Part shown: positions 52,774 through 63,572 of the stretch, piece after piece
Position numbering within the stretch: position 1 is the first letter of the stretch
Layout: every line of letters begins with the position of its first letter
Assembly (NCBI GenBank): GCA_023362775.1
Contig: JALMGJ010000002.1
Span: 59,359,914-59,423,913 of the forward strand
Direction: 5' to 3'
DNA from: Charina bottae
Taxonomy: Eukaryota; Chordata; Lepidosauria; Squamata; Charinaidae
Length of the DNA stretch: 64,000 nt
Program-made: the position numbers and the translations under genes
The notes under the pieces: model-generated
The model's input: the letters and a program-made list of their open reading frames with translations, nothing else
What the model was told of the DNA's origin: nothing
The model's database searches: none

Positions 52774-54090
52774 ATATTTAAGAACCGTTGGAAATATAAA
52801 GAAATAATTTCATTTATATTACACTGAGTAGAAAATTGTAAGAAATTAACATTGTATTTGAAAGTTTGACATTCCCTAATGGGCTTTTCATTATTAGCTT
52901 ATGATTCAGATCAAGATTACTTAAAATGTTACCATTAAAGCACTTGGTTATAGGAAGATACATTTTTAAGCAAAACATTGAGCTGCAGTCTTCTATCATT
53001 TTTATTTGGGGGAAGGCACTGAATTGGGTCTCTGGTGGCCCATTAGTGTCTGCTGCTGCCACACTAAAATTCTGAATTTAATTCCCTTTAGAGAAAAGTA
53101 GCATATTCTTACCTAGAATTGTTCATGTGCATGCTAGATAGACAGAGAAATACATATAAATAAATTATTATTTATTTCTTAAATATGGTATACAAAAATA
53201 CATTTATGCAAGATTGTAAACTCTCTATGTGTTTACTGCTTATTTCTCAAGATGAATAATACACCAGATAGTGTTCCAAATGTCAATAATTAATTACATA
53301 AGGAAAGAAAAATATTAGTCTAATAATTTTAGTTTCAACTAGCTGCATTTGGAAAAGAACAAAGGAACAAATATTAGAAAATGTTATTAAATGATTGATA
53401 ATATTTATTGTAATAATAAACACAAATAACAGAGGGAATTAAAGTGATTGTGAATAGGGTGTATTATAGTGTAGCTATTGCTTGACTTTAATTTTTATTA
53501 ATGTACACATTGGCTTACAAAGGCCTTATGATTACATTACTTGTCCTCTAAAATTGAATTAGATGCTAAAGTAAAGTAATGTATCTGCTAAGATTTTATA
53601 ATTTAGAATCAATGCTAGCAAATTCCATCAATTTTATTTTATTATGTTTTGAAAAGAAATGAAATGTGATATTTAGTCTACTGTAGCTTTCAGCATTAAT
53701 AACTAACAAGGCCATATGAGTGCTTGATTATCAATATGCTATGTTATTTATTTATTTATTTAATTTTTGCAATTTATCTATCAACCCAGTCCTCATGACT
53801 TCTGTGTACATAGTGTGTAGATTAATAAAATATAGTAAATTTTTGAGATTGGATAGAGATTACATATAGTATAATTAATGTATAATCTCTATCCAGTATT
53901 TAAAAATCTGATTCAGAATCTACAGGAATTTGCTGATTTCCTTGTCCTAGCTTCTTTTGAAGATAGAAAATGCAGGTATTAAAATAATACTGGTCTCAAA
54001 AGAGATTTTAAGTATATACTTGAACGGCATGGATTCCTTGTACATTATTCAAACGATGGCGTATCTCAACAACAGTAATAGTCATTTTAA
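52774..54090. other. Unique-looking AT-rich sequence
   Basis: No recognised features besides a short TTTA run near 53745-53765. Confidence 0.5.
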
Positions 54091-54094
54091 ATTG

Positions 54095-54775
54095 TCTGTC
54101 TATTCGTTCAGTCATGTCCGACTCTCGGTCACTTTGTGGATCAACACTTTCCATGCCTTTCTATCTCTTACAGCTTCCTTTAGTTCCATCAAAGTCATTC
54201 CAGTGTCCCTTCTGATGGTGTCAAGCCAGTGAGTCCTAGGGTGGCCCCTTCTTCTTTTACCACTGATCAATCCCAGCATAATTGTCTTTTCGAGTGAGTC
54301 GGCTCGCATAACATGACCAAAGTATGACAGTTTTTGTTTGGTGATCTTGGCTTCCAGGGATATTTTTGGTTTGACTCTGTCTAGGACTTCCTTGTTGGTA
54401 ATCTCTGCTGTCCATGAAATGCATAGTAGTCATCTCCAGCACCACAATTCAAATGCATCTATCTTTCTCCTATCTGCCTTCCTCAAAGTCCAAGTTTCAC
54501 AACCATACGTAGCTATTGGAAATATGATTGTATTAACTAGTCTGCATTTGGTTGGAAGGCTGATATCTTTATTCTTCCAGATGTTATTTATGCTGCTCAT
54601 TGCTTTACTTTCTGCCAGCAGTGTTGTGTCATCTGCATAACGAAGGTTGTTGATGTTCCTACCGCCAATTCTTAGCCCAATAGTAGATTCTTTGAGATGT
54701 GCCTTTCTCATAACCACTTCTGCATACATGTTGAATAATGAAGGTGATAGAATACAACCCTGATGAGTGCCTTTT
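54095..54775 (-). mobile_element. RTE-clade LINE fragment, second subfamily
   Basis: The minus strand gives GRNINNLRYADDTTLLAESK, SLPTKCRLVNTIIFPIATYG, CETWTLRKADRRKIDAFELW, CWR and then LISGKRRRGHPRTHWLD and AWKVLIHKVTESRT. The YADD core is followed directly by MSSINNIWKNKDISLPT, so the thumb region is deleted. It is more diverged from BovB than the copy at 23118, and its 3' end starts TATTCGTTCAGTCATGTCCG. It is 5'-truncated and frame-broken. Confidence 0.82.
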
Positions 54776-54949
54776 TAAAACTAGTCTTGTTTATATCAAA
54801 AAATGCATATACAAGAATATGTTTGTAAAAGATACATATTTTTCAGTTACATATGCTCTCACTGTCCTTTCAAGACAGTTGGATGAGAGTTTTGCTTTAT
54901 ACTTTTTGCCTATGGGTTTGCAATAATTTTGAGATCCTTTGACTCAACG

Positions 54950-56495
54950 GGTTTTAATGTTCAAGTAGGGAGCAGACATTGGAAGAATATAATCTTGAAG
55001 ATGGAAGAACAAAAAGTATTGTCTATAAAAACGGTTCAGATCGAGGAAAAAAGTGAAATATTTGGGTGTTACTATAACTAATATTAATTGTATGCTATTT
55101 CAAAATAATTATGTTAAAGTATAGACTGAAATTAAGAAGGTCTTATTAAGGTGGGAAACATTACCTGTTTTGAGAACTGATGCACCACTTAAACAGTGGC
55201 AAAAAGATCCAGATTTATATGGCAGGGGAAGAAACCAAGGGTTAAATACAAGATTCTCCAAGAAACAAAGGAAAGAGGAGGATTGGGATCACCTGATTTT
55301 AAATTGTATTTTGCTGTCTGCTGTTTCGTTTTGATGAAGGAACGGCTGTTGTTAAGAAACAAGAGACTTTTAGAATTAGAAGGACATGGTCTGAGGTTTG
55401 GGTGGCATGGTATTTATGGTATGATAAAGTTAAAGTAAATGTAGATTTCAAAAATCATTGTATCAGGAATGCCATATTATGAATATGGAATAGACACAAA
55501 CCGAGGCTATGCCCCAAAATACCTTTATTGGCCTCAGCCCAAGAAGCGTTTTACAGAAAAGAAACAGTGGGCAAGAAACATGGTTAACATATAAAGGATT
55601 GCTAGTACAGGAAAACGGAGAGCTTAATATGAAATCAAGAGAACAATTGACTACAGAGGGATTTAGTTTTCAATGGTTTTCATATGCACAGTTAAGAGAA
55701 AGATTTAATATAGATAAAAAAAGTACCAGGAATGGAATATGATAAAACGGAATTTGAAAATGAATTATGTACAAATTATGAACATGTGATTGCTAAAACG
55801 TATAAACTTTTGCTGAGATATGAAACAGAAGAAGAGCAAGTTAAAGAATGTATGGTAAAATGGGCCAAGAACTTTGGTTATAATAGTCAAATGGATCAGT
55901 GGGAGAGAATGTGGTTAAAAAGTTTGAAATTCACATTGTCTTACAATTTAAAAAAGAACTCTTATAATATGATGTACCATTGGTATATGACACCAGAGAA
56001 ATTGTCTAAGATGTATGAAGGTACTTCTAATTACTGCTGGAAATGTGAAAAACATGAAGGGACATTTTAACATGCATAGTGGACTTGTGAAAAGTGAAAA
56101 GATATTGGACACAAATACATATGGTTATGCGAATAATTTTAAAAATTAATATTCAGATGAAACCAGAATTTTTCTTATTAGGGCTTATGGACAATCAGCT
56201 AGAAAAGGCTCATGGATGATTGGTTTTATATATGGTAACTGCAGCAAGGTTATTATATGCACAAAGATGGAAGAATACAGCAATACCCATAATGAAAGAA
56301 TGGATCAAGAAGATGGTAGAACTTGCAGAAATGGCTAAATTGATTTGTTTGATCAAGGAGGGAACAACAATTACTTTTATAAAAGACTGGACTTTATGGA
56401 CTTTTTGCTGAAAATGGATAAAAATGAATTGGTGATATCTTTCACTTTTTCTTTCATTCTTTCATATTTCTTTTTTCTACTTTTCCTTTTATGTT
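54950..56495 (+). pseudogene. Old L1 ORF2 C-terminal half, split by a younger L1
   Basis: The plus strand encodes the part after the RT core: VKYLGVTITN, SRFIWQGKKPRVKYKILQE, RGGLGSPDFKLYF, a C-terminal cysteine motif YCWKCEKHEGTF, and AARLLYAQRWKNTAIP. The order matches the intact L1 (KIKYLGIQIT, KPRIKLKYLQDTKNRGGLAM, NVCWKCKKKRGSFYHIWW). Several stops and frame shifts (near 55437, 56070, 56220). The 3' untranslated region reaches 56495 and resumes after the young L1 at 62514-62580 (TTTTATGTAAAATTTTC). Confidence 0.85.
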
Positions 56496-56508
56496 AACAT
56501 AGTTTTTT

Positions 56509-57143
56509 TTAAAAGGCGAAAGATTTATACGATCTGAAGAGAAACCAGAGTATTTTTTTTAGAGGCTTCCGGGTGAGCTGTGATGGCGAGCAGACGCAGA
56601 GAAGGAGAGCTCTGCTAAAAAAGGAAAGGGGGAGAAACTGCACCGTTGTTTTTGCTGATTTTGTGTCTGGAAGAGAGACGAAATAGCACAGAGGAGAGAA
56701 GTAAATCTTCTCTGAGGAGAAACCCTGCTGTCACGAAGGGGAGCGAGTTAGTAATTGTTTGTCTGATCTGCTGTGGATGTGAGTCAGCGTTGGTGATTAA
56801 TGGAGACTCGTGGATCCAAGTGACAAGGGAGGAAAAACAGACAACGGGCGGAGTTGGGCAAAAGATCCCAAAGAAAGGTTTGCCATCCTAGCCACAAACA
56901 ATAGTGAATAAAGTAAAAAGAAAAAGCGGAAATTTCTTAATGAAGGACAATATAAGGATTGTAAAAACTGATATGCTTTCGGAATTCCAAAGACTTAATT
57001 AATTATTAAATAACTGTGGCCATTTTGAAGATACCTTGCAACAGTACAACTTTTGGAGGAACTGAAAACTATATAACTATAATTATAAGTTTATATTTGT
57101 AAGCTATAAACCCAAAATAGTATTAAGTATTAAATATATGTAT

Positions 57144-57201
<58 letters not shown>

Positions 57202-57303
57202 ATTGGAAAAAGTTTAGATATAATAGAAAAGAGATCTTTGAAACAGATTTTGTGGGGGGGGGGAAATATTACATGTATATTTGCTCTTGATACCTGTTAA
57301 AAT
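56509..57303 (+). promoter_or_regulatory. L1 5' untranslated region / internal promoter
   Basis: About 795 bp between the duplication and the ORF1 start. The consensus-like 5' start appears to be GAGGCTTCCGGGTGAGC (about 56562), followed by GTGATGGCGAGC, whose ATGGCG core resembles the YY1-type site near L1 starts. The first 300 bp after it are GC-richer and contain most CpGs. The later part is AT-rich, with a (TA)n run (57146-57198) and a G10 run (about 57252). The first 50 bp (56509-56560) are not in the consensus-like start and may be 5'-added sequence. Confidence 0.6.
57146..57198. repeat. (TA)n run in the L1 5' region
   Basis: About 26 uninterrupted TA units within the L1 5' untranslated region, about 105 bp upstream of ORF1. 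Confidence 0.97.
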
Positions 57304-58095
57304 ATGGCTGTTAAAAGAACACTAAGAAAAGGTTCAGACTCGTTAGAGGGTGAAGGATTTAAGTCTTTATTCAATGAATTTACAGCTAAGACAACAGAGA
57401 CTATTACATTGACTGTTAAAAAAGTTTTAGAAGAAAAACTTTCTTCTTTAGAAAGAAAATTGCAACAAAAACTGGACATCATAGAGGAAAAACTAAAGAC
57501 TGAAATACAAGGTGTTAAGCTACAGACTGAAGAATGTGAAAAAAGAAAAGAGGATGAAGAGCGCATAATATTATTAGAGATAAAGGAAAAAGAACACTAT
57601 ATTAGAATAAGAGGTGTGGAGGAAGACAAAGAAGAGAATATAAGGGAAACATTAATACAAATGATTGCTGACTTGATTGAATGGGAGGGTGAAAAAGTAG
57701 AGGAAGAAATTGAAAAAATTTATAGGGTAAATTCTCAATATGCAAAGGTGAACAAGAAACCAAGGGACATATTAATAGAATTTTCAAAAAAAAAATATAG
57801 AGATGCGGTAATACAAGCTGCATTTAATAAAAAAATTGAGGTGGAAGGTAAAACTGTGACTATATTCAAAGAGGTACCAGGGAGAATCTTAAAAAAAAGA
57901 AAAGAATATAAATTTCTCACAGACTTATTAAAGAAAAATGAAATAAATTTCAGGTGGGAGGCAGTGGAAGGGGTAAATCTCCAGTACAAGGGACAAAGAT
58001 ACCGGTTAACCTCTGTACTTAAGGCAAAAGAATTTCACAAGAAACTAGAAAAAGAATTGGGAAGTAAGAAAGAACAAGTAAAAGAACAGGAGTAA
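57304..58095 (+). CDS. L1 ORF1 protein (263 aa)
   Basis: ORF1p is the nucleic-acid chaperone that coats L1 RNA as a trimer and is needed for retrotransposition. Residues about 35-95 are a heptad-rich, charged coiled coil (TVKKVLEEKLSSLERKLQQK onward), as expected for trimerisation. Residues about 98-175 form an RRM-like segment (HYIRIRGVEED, KIYRVNS, RDILIEF). Residues about 180-245 form the C-terminal domain (VTIFKEVPGRILKKRKEYKF, NEINFRWEAVEG, YKGQRYRLTSV). The ATG at 57304 has A at -3 and G at +4. The length is similar to or slightly shorter than other L1 ORF1 proteins. No stop or frameshift. ORF2 follows after 53 nt. Confidence 0.94.
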   Translation: MAVKRTLRKGSDSLEGEGFKSLFNEFTAKTTETITLTVKKVLEEKLSSLERKLQQKLDIIEEKLKTEIQGVKLQTEECEKRKEDEERIILLEIKEKEHYIRIRGVEEDKEENIRETLIQMIADLIEWEGEKVEEEIEKIYRVNSQYAKVNKKPRDILIEFSKKKYRDAVIQAAFNKKIEVEGKTVTIFKEVPGRILKKRKEYKFLTDLLKKNEINFRWEAVEGVNLQYKGQRYRLTSVLKAKEFHKKLEKELGSKKEQVKEQE

Positions 58096-58148
58096 GACGT
58101 TAAAGACCATAAGGTGTGAAAAATAGCTAGAAGTGGGCTTGTATAAAA

Positions 58149-61100
58149 ATGAATAAATTAAACATTATAACATGGAATATTAATGGATTCAATTCACCTG
58201 TTAAAAGACATAGAATATTTCAACTGTTAAAGAAACAAGAACTGGATATTATATGCTTGCAAGAGACACATATTAAAAATAAAGATGAAAAATATTTGGA
58301 AAACAAAAGATTGGGAATAGCCTTTGTAACATCAAATGAAAAAAAGAAAAATGGGATTGTAATATATATTAAGCCAGCGTTAAAACCTCAACTAGTAGAA
58401 AAAGATCAAGAAGGTAGATTTATATTAGTAGAAATAGAATGTCAAAATATAAAAATGATGATAATAGGAATCTACGCTCCAAATAACGAGCAAAAAAATT
58501 TCTTTAAAAAAATTTCAGAAATAATTTCAGAAAAGAGGATTGAAAATTGTATATTAATGGGTGATTTAAACGGGGTAGTAGAACCAGAGATTGATAGAAA
58601 ATCAGAAAACCATATTAATAAAAATCAAGGGAAACTACCCAAGGAATTTTTTAATATGGCAAAAAACCTAATGCTAATAGATGGATGGAGATACAAAAAT
58701 GGAAACAAGAAAGAATATACCTATTATTCAAATAGATTTAATTCCTTTTCCAGAATAGACATGATTTGGGTTACAAAAAATTTGGAAAATAAAATTAGAG
58801 CTATGACAATTAATGCAAAAACGCTGTCTGACCATAATCCTGTTTGTATGACCTTAAACATAAATAAAAAAATATATAGATGGAAAATGAATGAAAATAT
58901 ACTCAAAGATAATAAAAATGTAGAAGACCTAGAGAAGAAATTACAAGAATTCCTAAAATGGAACATGAATAATGAAGTAAGTATAGAAAAGGTTTGGGAA
59001 ACAAGCAAAGCATTCATGAGAGGCAACTTGATTTCGAAAAACAAATATATTAAAAATAGACTTAAAAAAAAATTAGAAACATTAATGAATCAGATAAAAG
59101 AAAAAGAACTAGAATTGCAAAAAAATAAGAAAAGAAAGAAAGAAAAGGAAGAGATTATGAACCAGATAAAATGGCTACAATCTCACCTTAAGATTGAGTT
59201 AACAGAAGAATTAGATAAAAAATTAAAATTTATAAAACAAAGAAACTTTGAGCAGGCAAATAAACCAGGAAAATGGTTAATGTACAAACTGAGAAAAGAA
59301 AAAGAGAAAAGAATTATAAATAAAATAAAAAATAAAAATATGGAGTTCACATATAATGAAGACATTAAGAGAGTTTTTTTTGATTATTATACAAATCTAT
59401 ATCAGGAGCAGAAAACCCCAGCAGATAAAGTAGAAGAATATATTAAAAATTGTAACATTGAAAAATTAACAGAAGAAGATAAGGAACTTACAAACCACAA
59501 TATTACAACCCAAGAAATCAGAGAAGCAATTAAAAAATTGAAAGTAAATAAGGCACCAGGGACAGACGGACTCACAGCAGATTATTATAAAAAACTACAA
59601 GAACAATTAATTAAACCATTAGAAGAAATGTTTAATTCAATACTTCAAGGGTCAGAAATACCTGAATCATGGAAAGAGGCTAACATTACACTAATCCCAA
59701 AGGAAAATCAGGATCCAACAGATTGTAAAAATTATAGGCCAATTTCATTATTAAATAACGATTATAAAATTTTTACTATTATTCTTGCGGAAAGACTCAA
59801 AAAAATTTTACAGAAAACTATTAAGCAAGATCAAAATGGATTTCTGCCGACTAGACAAATAAAAGATAATATTAGAAATGTAATTGATTTAATAGAATAT
59901 GCTAAAGTACATAATGAAAAACAAATAACACTACTATTTTTAGACGCAGAAAAAGCTTTTGACAACGTAAATTGGAATTTTATGTTCAAAGTATTAGAAA
60001 AAAAAGATTTTGGAAATAAATTCATAAATGCAATAAAAGCAATATATAGGATACAAAAAGCAAGAATAATAGTAAACGATGAACTAACACAGGAATGCAA
60101 AATAATGAAAGGTACTAGGCAAGGATGCCCTATTTCCCCATTATTATTTATACTGGTACTAGAGGTTTTATTAGATGAAATAAGGAAAGATCAAGAAATA
60201 GAGGGGATTAAGATCAAGAAAGAGGAATACAAATTAAAGGCGTTCGCTGATGATCTAGTAATAACATTACAAAATCCAATAAACTCAATAACAAAATTGA
60301 TCTCTAAACTACAAGAATATGGTGAAGTATCAGGATTTAAAATAAATAAGGAAAAAACCAAAATGATAAATTTAAATATGCCCAAAGTAGAAATAGACAA
60401 AATAGAACAAATATCAGGTTTCCAAAATGTTAAAAAAATTAAGTACTTAGGAATTCAAATAACAAATAATAACTTGGATTTATATAAAAATAATTATGAA
60501 AGCTTATGGAAAGAAATCAAAAAGGATTTGGAGAAATGGGCTAACTTGCAAATATCCCTATTAGGCAGAATTGCCACAATAAAAATGAATATTTTACCAA
60601 GATTTCTATACCTGTTTCAAACAATCCCAATTACAATAAAAGATCAAATTTTTACAAAATGGCAAAGAGAAATAACAAAATTTATTTGGCAAAAAAAAAA
60701 ACCTAGAATTAAACTTAAATACCTACAAGATACTAAAAATAGAGGGGGTTTAGCAATGCCTGATTTAAAATTGTATTATGAAACATGCGGGCTAATTTGG
60801 ATTAGAGACTGGATTAAATTAGAAGATGGAAAAACAATAAACTTGGAAGGACACGACAACAGGTATGGTTGGCATGGCTATATGTGGCATAATAGATGCA
60901 AAGTACATAAGTTATTTAACAATCATATAATTAGGAAGTCACTATTAAAAATTTGGAACAAATATAAAAAAACATTACTACCTGGCTTGCCATTATGGGT
61001 ATCGCCACAGGAGGCAGGCGCCAGAATGGGGAATCAAACAGATAAGGATTTTATAAAATATCAAAACTTGTTAAAAATGGAAGGAAATAATTATAGACTA

Positions 61101-61904
61101 AAAACACGGGAGGAACTAGAAAACGAAAATATAATGTGCCACTGGTTTACGTACTTTCAACTAAAAGAACAATATAAAATCGACAATAAAAATTTTCAAT
61201 TCATAAAAGATCAAAATAATTGGGATAATATATTAGAACGAGATAATGACCACTTGATATCAAAAATTTACAAGATATTATTGGAAATGAAAACTAAAGA
61301 TATAAAAATTAAAAATTATATGAATAAATGGGAAGAAGATTTAGGTATAGAAATTACATATGAGCAGTGGCAAAAAATTTGGTCAAAAAATATAAAATTC
61401 ACCCTAAGTAATAGTTTAAGGGAAAACATATATAAAATGATATATAGATGGTACCTATCACCTGAGGTGCTATTTAAATCAAAAATTAGAAATACGAATG
61501 TCTGTTGGAAATGCAAAAAAAAAAGAGGATCTTTTTACCACATTTGGTGGCAATGTGACAAAGCAAGAAAATATTGGACTAAAATAAATACATATATAAA
61601 AGAAATGCTAGGTAAAGACATACAAATGAAACCAGAAATCTATTTACTAGGCAAAACTGATGATATCATGAATAAAAGACAAAAGACATTATTTTTATAT
61701 TTAAGTACAGCAGCAAGAGTAAAATATGCGCAATTATGGAAGGAAGAAAATATACCAACAAAAGAAGATTGGATTATGAAATTAATGGAATTAATGCAAG
61801 CAGACAGATTAACTAACCTAATAAAAGGGAAAGAAATAGGGAAGCATAAAGAGATATGGGACCCTTTTACAGAGTATCTTAAAAAGGAATACAATATTAA
61901 ATAG
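58149..61904 (+). CDS. L1 ORF2 protein (1251 aa): endonuclease and reverse transcriptase
   Basis: ORF2p nicks target DNA and copies L1 RNA at the nick. The apurinic-type endonuclease (about 1-235) has the catalytic residues in place: N10/N12 in ITWNINGFN, E39 in CLQETHI, D139/N141 in MGDLNGV and D228/H229 in LSDHNPV. The RT (about 460-740) has KAPGTDGLTADYYK, LIPKENQDPTDCKNYRPISL, DQNGFLPTRQI, LFLDAEKAFDNVNW, GTRQGCPISPLLFILVLEV and the catalytic FADD at 699-702. The C-terminal Cys motif is CWKC (1119-1122), H1131, C1136. Typical ORF2 length is 1,250-1,275 aa, so it is full-length. No lesions are visible, so it may be active. ORF2 starts 53 nt after ORF1, as in dicistronic L1. Confidence 0.96.
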   Translation: MNKLNIITWNINGFNSPVKRHRIFQLLKKQELDIICLQETHIKNKDEKYLENKRLGIAFVTSNEKKKNGIVIYIKPALKPQLVEKDQEGRFILVEIECQNIKMMIIGIYAPNNEQKNFFKKISEIISEKRIENCILMGDLNGVVEPEIDRKSENHINKNQGKLPKEFFNMAKNLMLIDGWRYKNGNKKEYTYYSNRFNSFSRIDMIWVTKNLENKIRAMTINAKTLSDHNPVCMTLNINKKIYRWKMNENILKDNKNVEDLEKKLQEFLKWNMNNEVSIEKVWETSKAFMRGNLISKNKYIKNRLKKKLETLMNQIKEKELELQKNKKRKKEKEEIMNQIKWLQSHLKIELTEELDKKLKFIKQRNFEQANKPGKWLMYKLRKEKEKRIINKIKNKNMEFTYNEDIKRVFFDYYTNLYQEQKTPADKVEEYIKNCNIEKLTEEDKELTNHNITTQEIREAIKKLKVNKAPGTDGLTADYYKKLQEQLIKPLEEMFNSILQGSEIPESWKEANITLIPKENQDPTDCKNYRPISLLNNDYKIFTIILAERLKKILQKTIKQDQNGFLPTRQIKDNIRNVIDLIEYAKVHNEKQITLLFLDAEKAFDNVNWNFMFKVLEKKDFGNKFINAIKAIYRIQKARIIVNDELTQECKIMKGTRQGCPISPLLFILVLEVLLDEIRKDQEIEGIKIKKEEYKLKAFADDLVITLQNPINSITKLISKLQEYGEVSGFKINKEKTKMINLNMPKVEIDKIEQISGFQNVKKIKYLGIQITNNNLDLYKNNYESLWKEIKKDLEKWANLQISLLGRIATIKMNILPRFLYLFQTIPITIKDQIFTKWQREITKFIWQKKKPRIKLKYLQDTKNRGGLAMPDLKLYYETCGLIWIRDWIKLEDGKTINLEGHDNRYGWHGYMWHNRCKVHKLFNNHIIRKSLLKIWNKYKKTLLPGLPLWVSPQEAGARMGNQTDKDFIKYQNLLKMEGNNYRLKTREELENENIMCHWFTYFQLKEQYKIDNKNFQFIKDQNNWDNILERDNDHLISKIYKILLEMKTKDIKIKNYMNKWEEDLGIEITYEQWQKIWSKNIKFTLSNSLRENIYKMIYRWYLSPEVLFKSKIRNTNVCWKCKKKRGSFYHIWWQCDKARKYWTKINTYIKEMLGKDIQMKPEIYLLGKTDDIMNKRQKTLFLYLSTAARVKYAQLWKEENIPTKEDWIMKLMELMQADRLTNLIKGKEIGKHKEIWDPFTEYLKKEYNIK

Positions 61905-62500
61905 ATATATATGTAATTATACAACTATAAGTAAAAATATAGTAAGGGGGGGGGGAAATAAGGAAATATAGAAAGTAAGAGAGAAAATGTATACAAATTA
62001 GTTACATTTAATGTTCTGAGTTAAGAAAGCCGGAAGTAATTTTAAATGTGTATGAATATGTAGTATGTATGTGTAGGTAGAAGAGGTTAAGTCTTTAAAA
62101 ATTAAGAAAGGAAAAATGCATAAGAGAATAATAGAATATATATATATATATATAGAAACATAAAAATGAAAGAAAGGAACTAATGAACTAAAAATAGATA
62201 AAAAAGCTAAGGGAGGGATTTTGTGGATTAAGAGATATGTAGTAGTGGGAGAGGAGTATGGGAGGTAAGAAGGTAGGAAGGAAAAAGAAAGTAGAAATAG
62301 ATAAATAGAATTGAAAGATCGGATTATACAAAAGATTAGAAAATAAAAATTTATAAGTTATAAGACTATGAAAATATGTAATTGATGAAATGCCTAAGTG
62401 TAAATGGGATATGTTTTATGTAAAATGTAAATGTCTGTGTTATATGTTAAATGTAAATAAAGTTTATTTTTTTAATATTAAAAAAAAAAACAAAAAAAAA
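61905..62500 (+). terminator. L1 3' untranslated region with G-tract and poly(A) signal
   Basis: A G10 run (61946-61955) opens a purine-rich stretch (GGAAATAAGG, GTGGGAGAGGAGTATGGGAG near 62245), like the G-rich polypurine segment of other L1 3' regions. AATAAA at 62456-62461 is followed by a T-rich patch and A-runs to 62500. Cleavage and polyadenylation about 20 nt after the signal is the likely 3' end. Confidence 0.75.
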
Positions 62501-62513
62501 AACATAGTTTTTT

Positions 62514-62580
62514 AATTTTATGTAAAATTTTCTTTTAATAAAAATTATATTAATAAAATTGAGTATATAATCTTGACTAT
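62514..62580 (+). mobile_element. Distal end of the older L1, beyond the young insertion
   Basis: AATTTTATGTAAAATTTTC and TTTTAATAAAAATTATATT continue the 3' untranslated region of the L1 at 54950-56495, with AATAAA-like words. The older L1 end was split by the young L1. Confidence 0.6.
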
Positions 62581-62639
62581 CACACCATGTCACAGAAGAC
62601 ATGTAAGCATAATTAATCCTTAAAGGATTAAAGCATAAT

Positions 62640-62895
62640 CCTTTAGGAAAGAACTGAAGACCTGGTTCTGCCGCCTGGCATGGGAAGGAGGAAAGGATAG
62701 TTCCTCATGGGGGTGGCTAATCTCTTAATCTTATAATGTCCTTCCTTATTAATTCTATCGTCCATCTGGATTTATAATTAGTTATTACATGTATTGTATA
62801 ATTGATGTTTTATATTTCATATTCTATTTTAACTATTTTATTGTAAACCGCCCAGAGTTCCCCATTGGGGCAGATGGGTGGTTATATAAATTAAA
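62640..62895 (+). mobile_element. L2 3' end, sense
   Basis: It encodes FRKELKTWFCRLAWEGGKDS-like sequence (here FRKELKTWFCRLAWEGGKDSSSWGWL), then GTAAACCGCCCAGAGTTCCC, GGGCAGATGGGTGGTTATAT and (TTAAA)n. It matches the C-terminus and tail of the L2 at 38206. 5'-truncated to about 250 bp. Confidence 0.85.
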
Positions 62896-62984
62896 TTAAA
62901 TTAAATTAAATTAAATTAAATTAAATTAAATTTAATTTAATTAAATTAAATTAAATTAATTTAAATTAAATTAAATTAAATTAG
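62888..62984. repeat. (TTAAA)n tail array at L2 end
   Basis: About 18 TTAAA/AATTA units with a reversal in phase at 62931-62945, so part of the array is inverted (TTTAATTTAATT). Confidence 0.92.
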
Positions 62985-62999
62985 TATGCAAATGTACAT

Positions 63000-63500
63000 T
63001 TATTTGTAATCAAATAAATTATAAGGATAAAGGAGAGATCAAAAGATGTGGCATCCTTCCAGAGTAAGGGTTAAGAGTATAATAGATGGGGTTTGTGGTT
63101 ATATTTGTATTAGCAGACTTGTAGTAGTATTTGGATATGGGAAAAGCAAGATTGGTGAGAAGCTGGGACCCCTCCAAGGTCAGCAGCTTGCTTATCACTG
63201 CTCCTTAGTAATGAATGTAGGAAAGGGAGTAGAGAACCATTAGAGGGCTTGGAATTTTACTGTTAGATATATTTAGCAATTAAGTGGGGGGAGCTTTAGC
63301 TGGTAGAAGCTGTCAAGCAGAATGCAGCCTTTAGGGAGGGGTTAGAGAAGAAGGGGGATTTTATCTTAGCATTTCGCAGGCTTTCCCTCAGACTGATCTT
63401 TGGCTTGGACTGAGTACCTCTTGGACTGAACTCTTCTACCTCATCCGATGGAGTGTAATTGAGAGTCTCTGAGTTAATAACTGTGCACCAGTTCATCACA

Positions 63501-63503
<3 letters not shown>
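63000..63503. other. No recognised feature
   Basis: Unique-looking sequence. The minus-strand frame 63296-63736 is open mainly because the microsatellite translates without stops. Confidence 0.5.
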
Positions 63504-63563
<60 letters not shown>

Positions 63564-63572
63564 TAGATAGAT

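Larger units (their letters stand above)
56509..62500 (+). mobile_element. Full-length young L1 with both ORFs open
   Basis: The element is about 6.0 kb and is flanked by an exact 13-bp duplication AACATAGTTTTTT (56496-56508 and 62501-62513). It has a 5' region, ORF1, a 53-nt spacer, ORF2, a 3' untranslated region with a G10 run and a poly(A) tail (A-run from about 62480). Both frames are free of stops, and the duplications are undamaged, so this copy is young and could be competent. It sits inside the 3' untranslated region of an older L1 (54950-56495 and 62514-62580). Confidence 0.95.
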
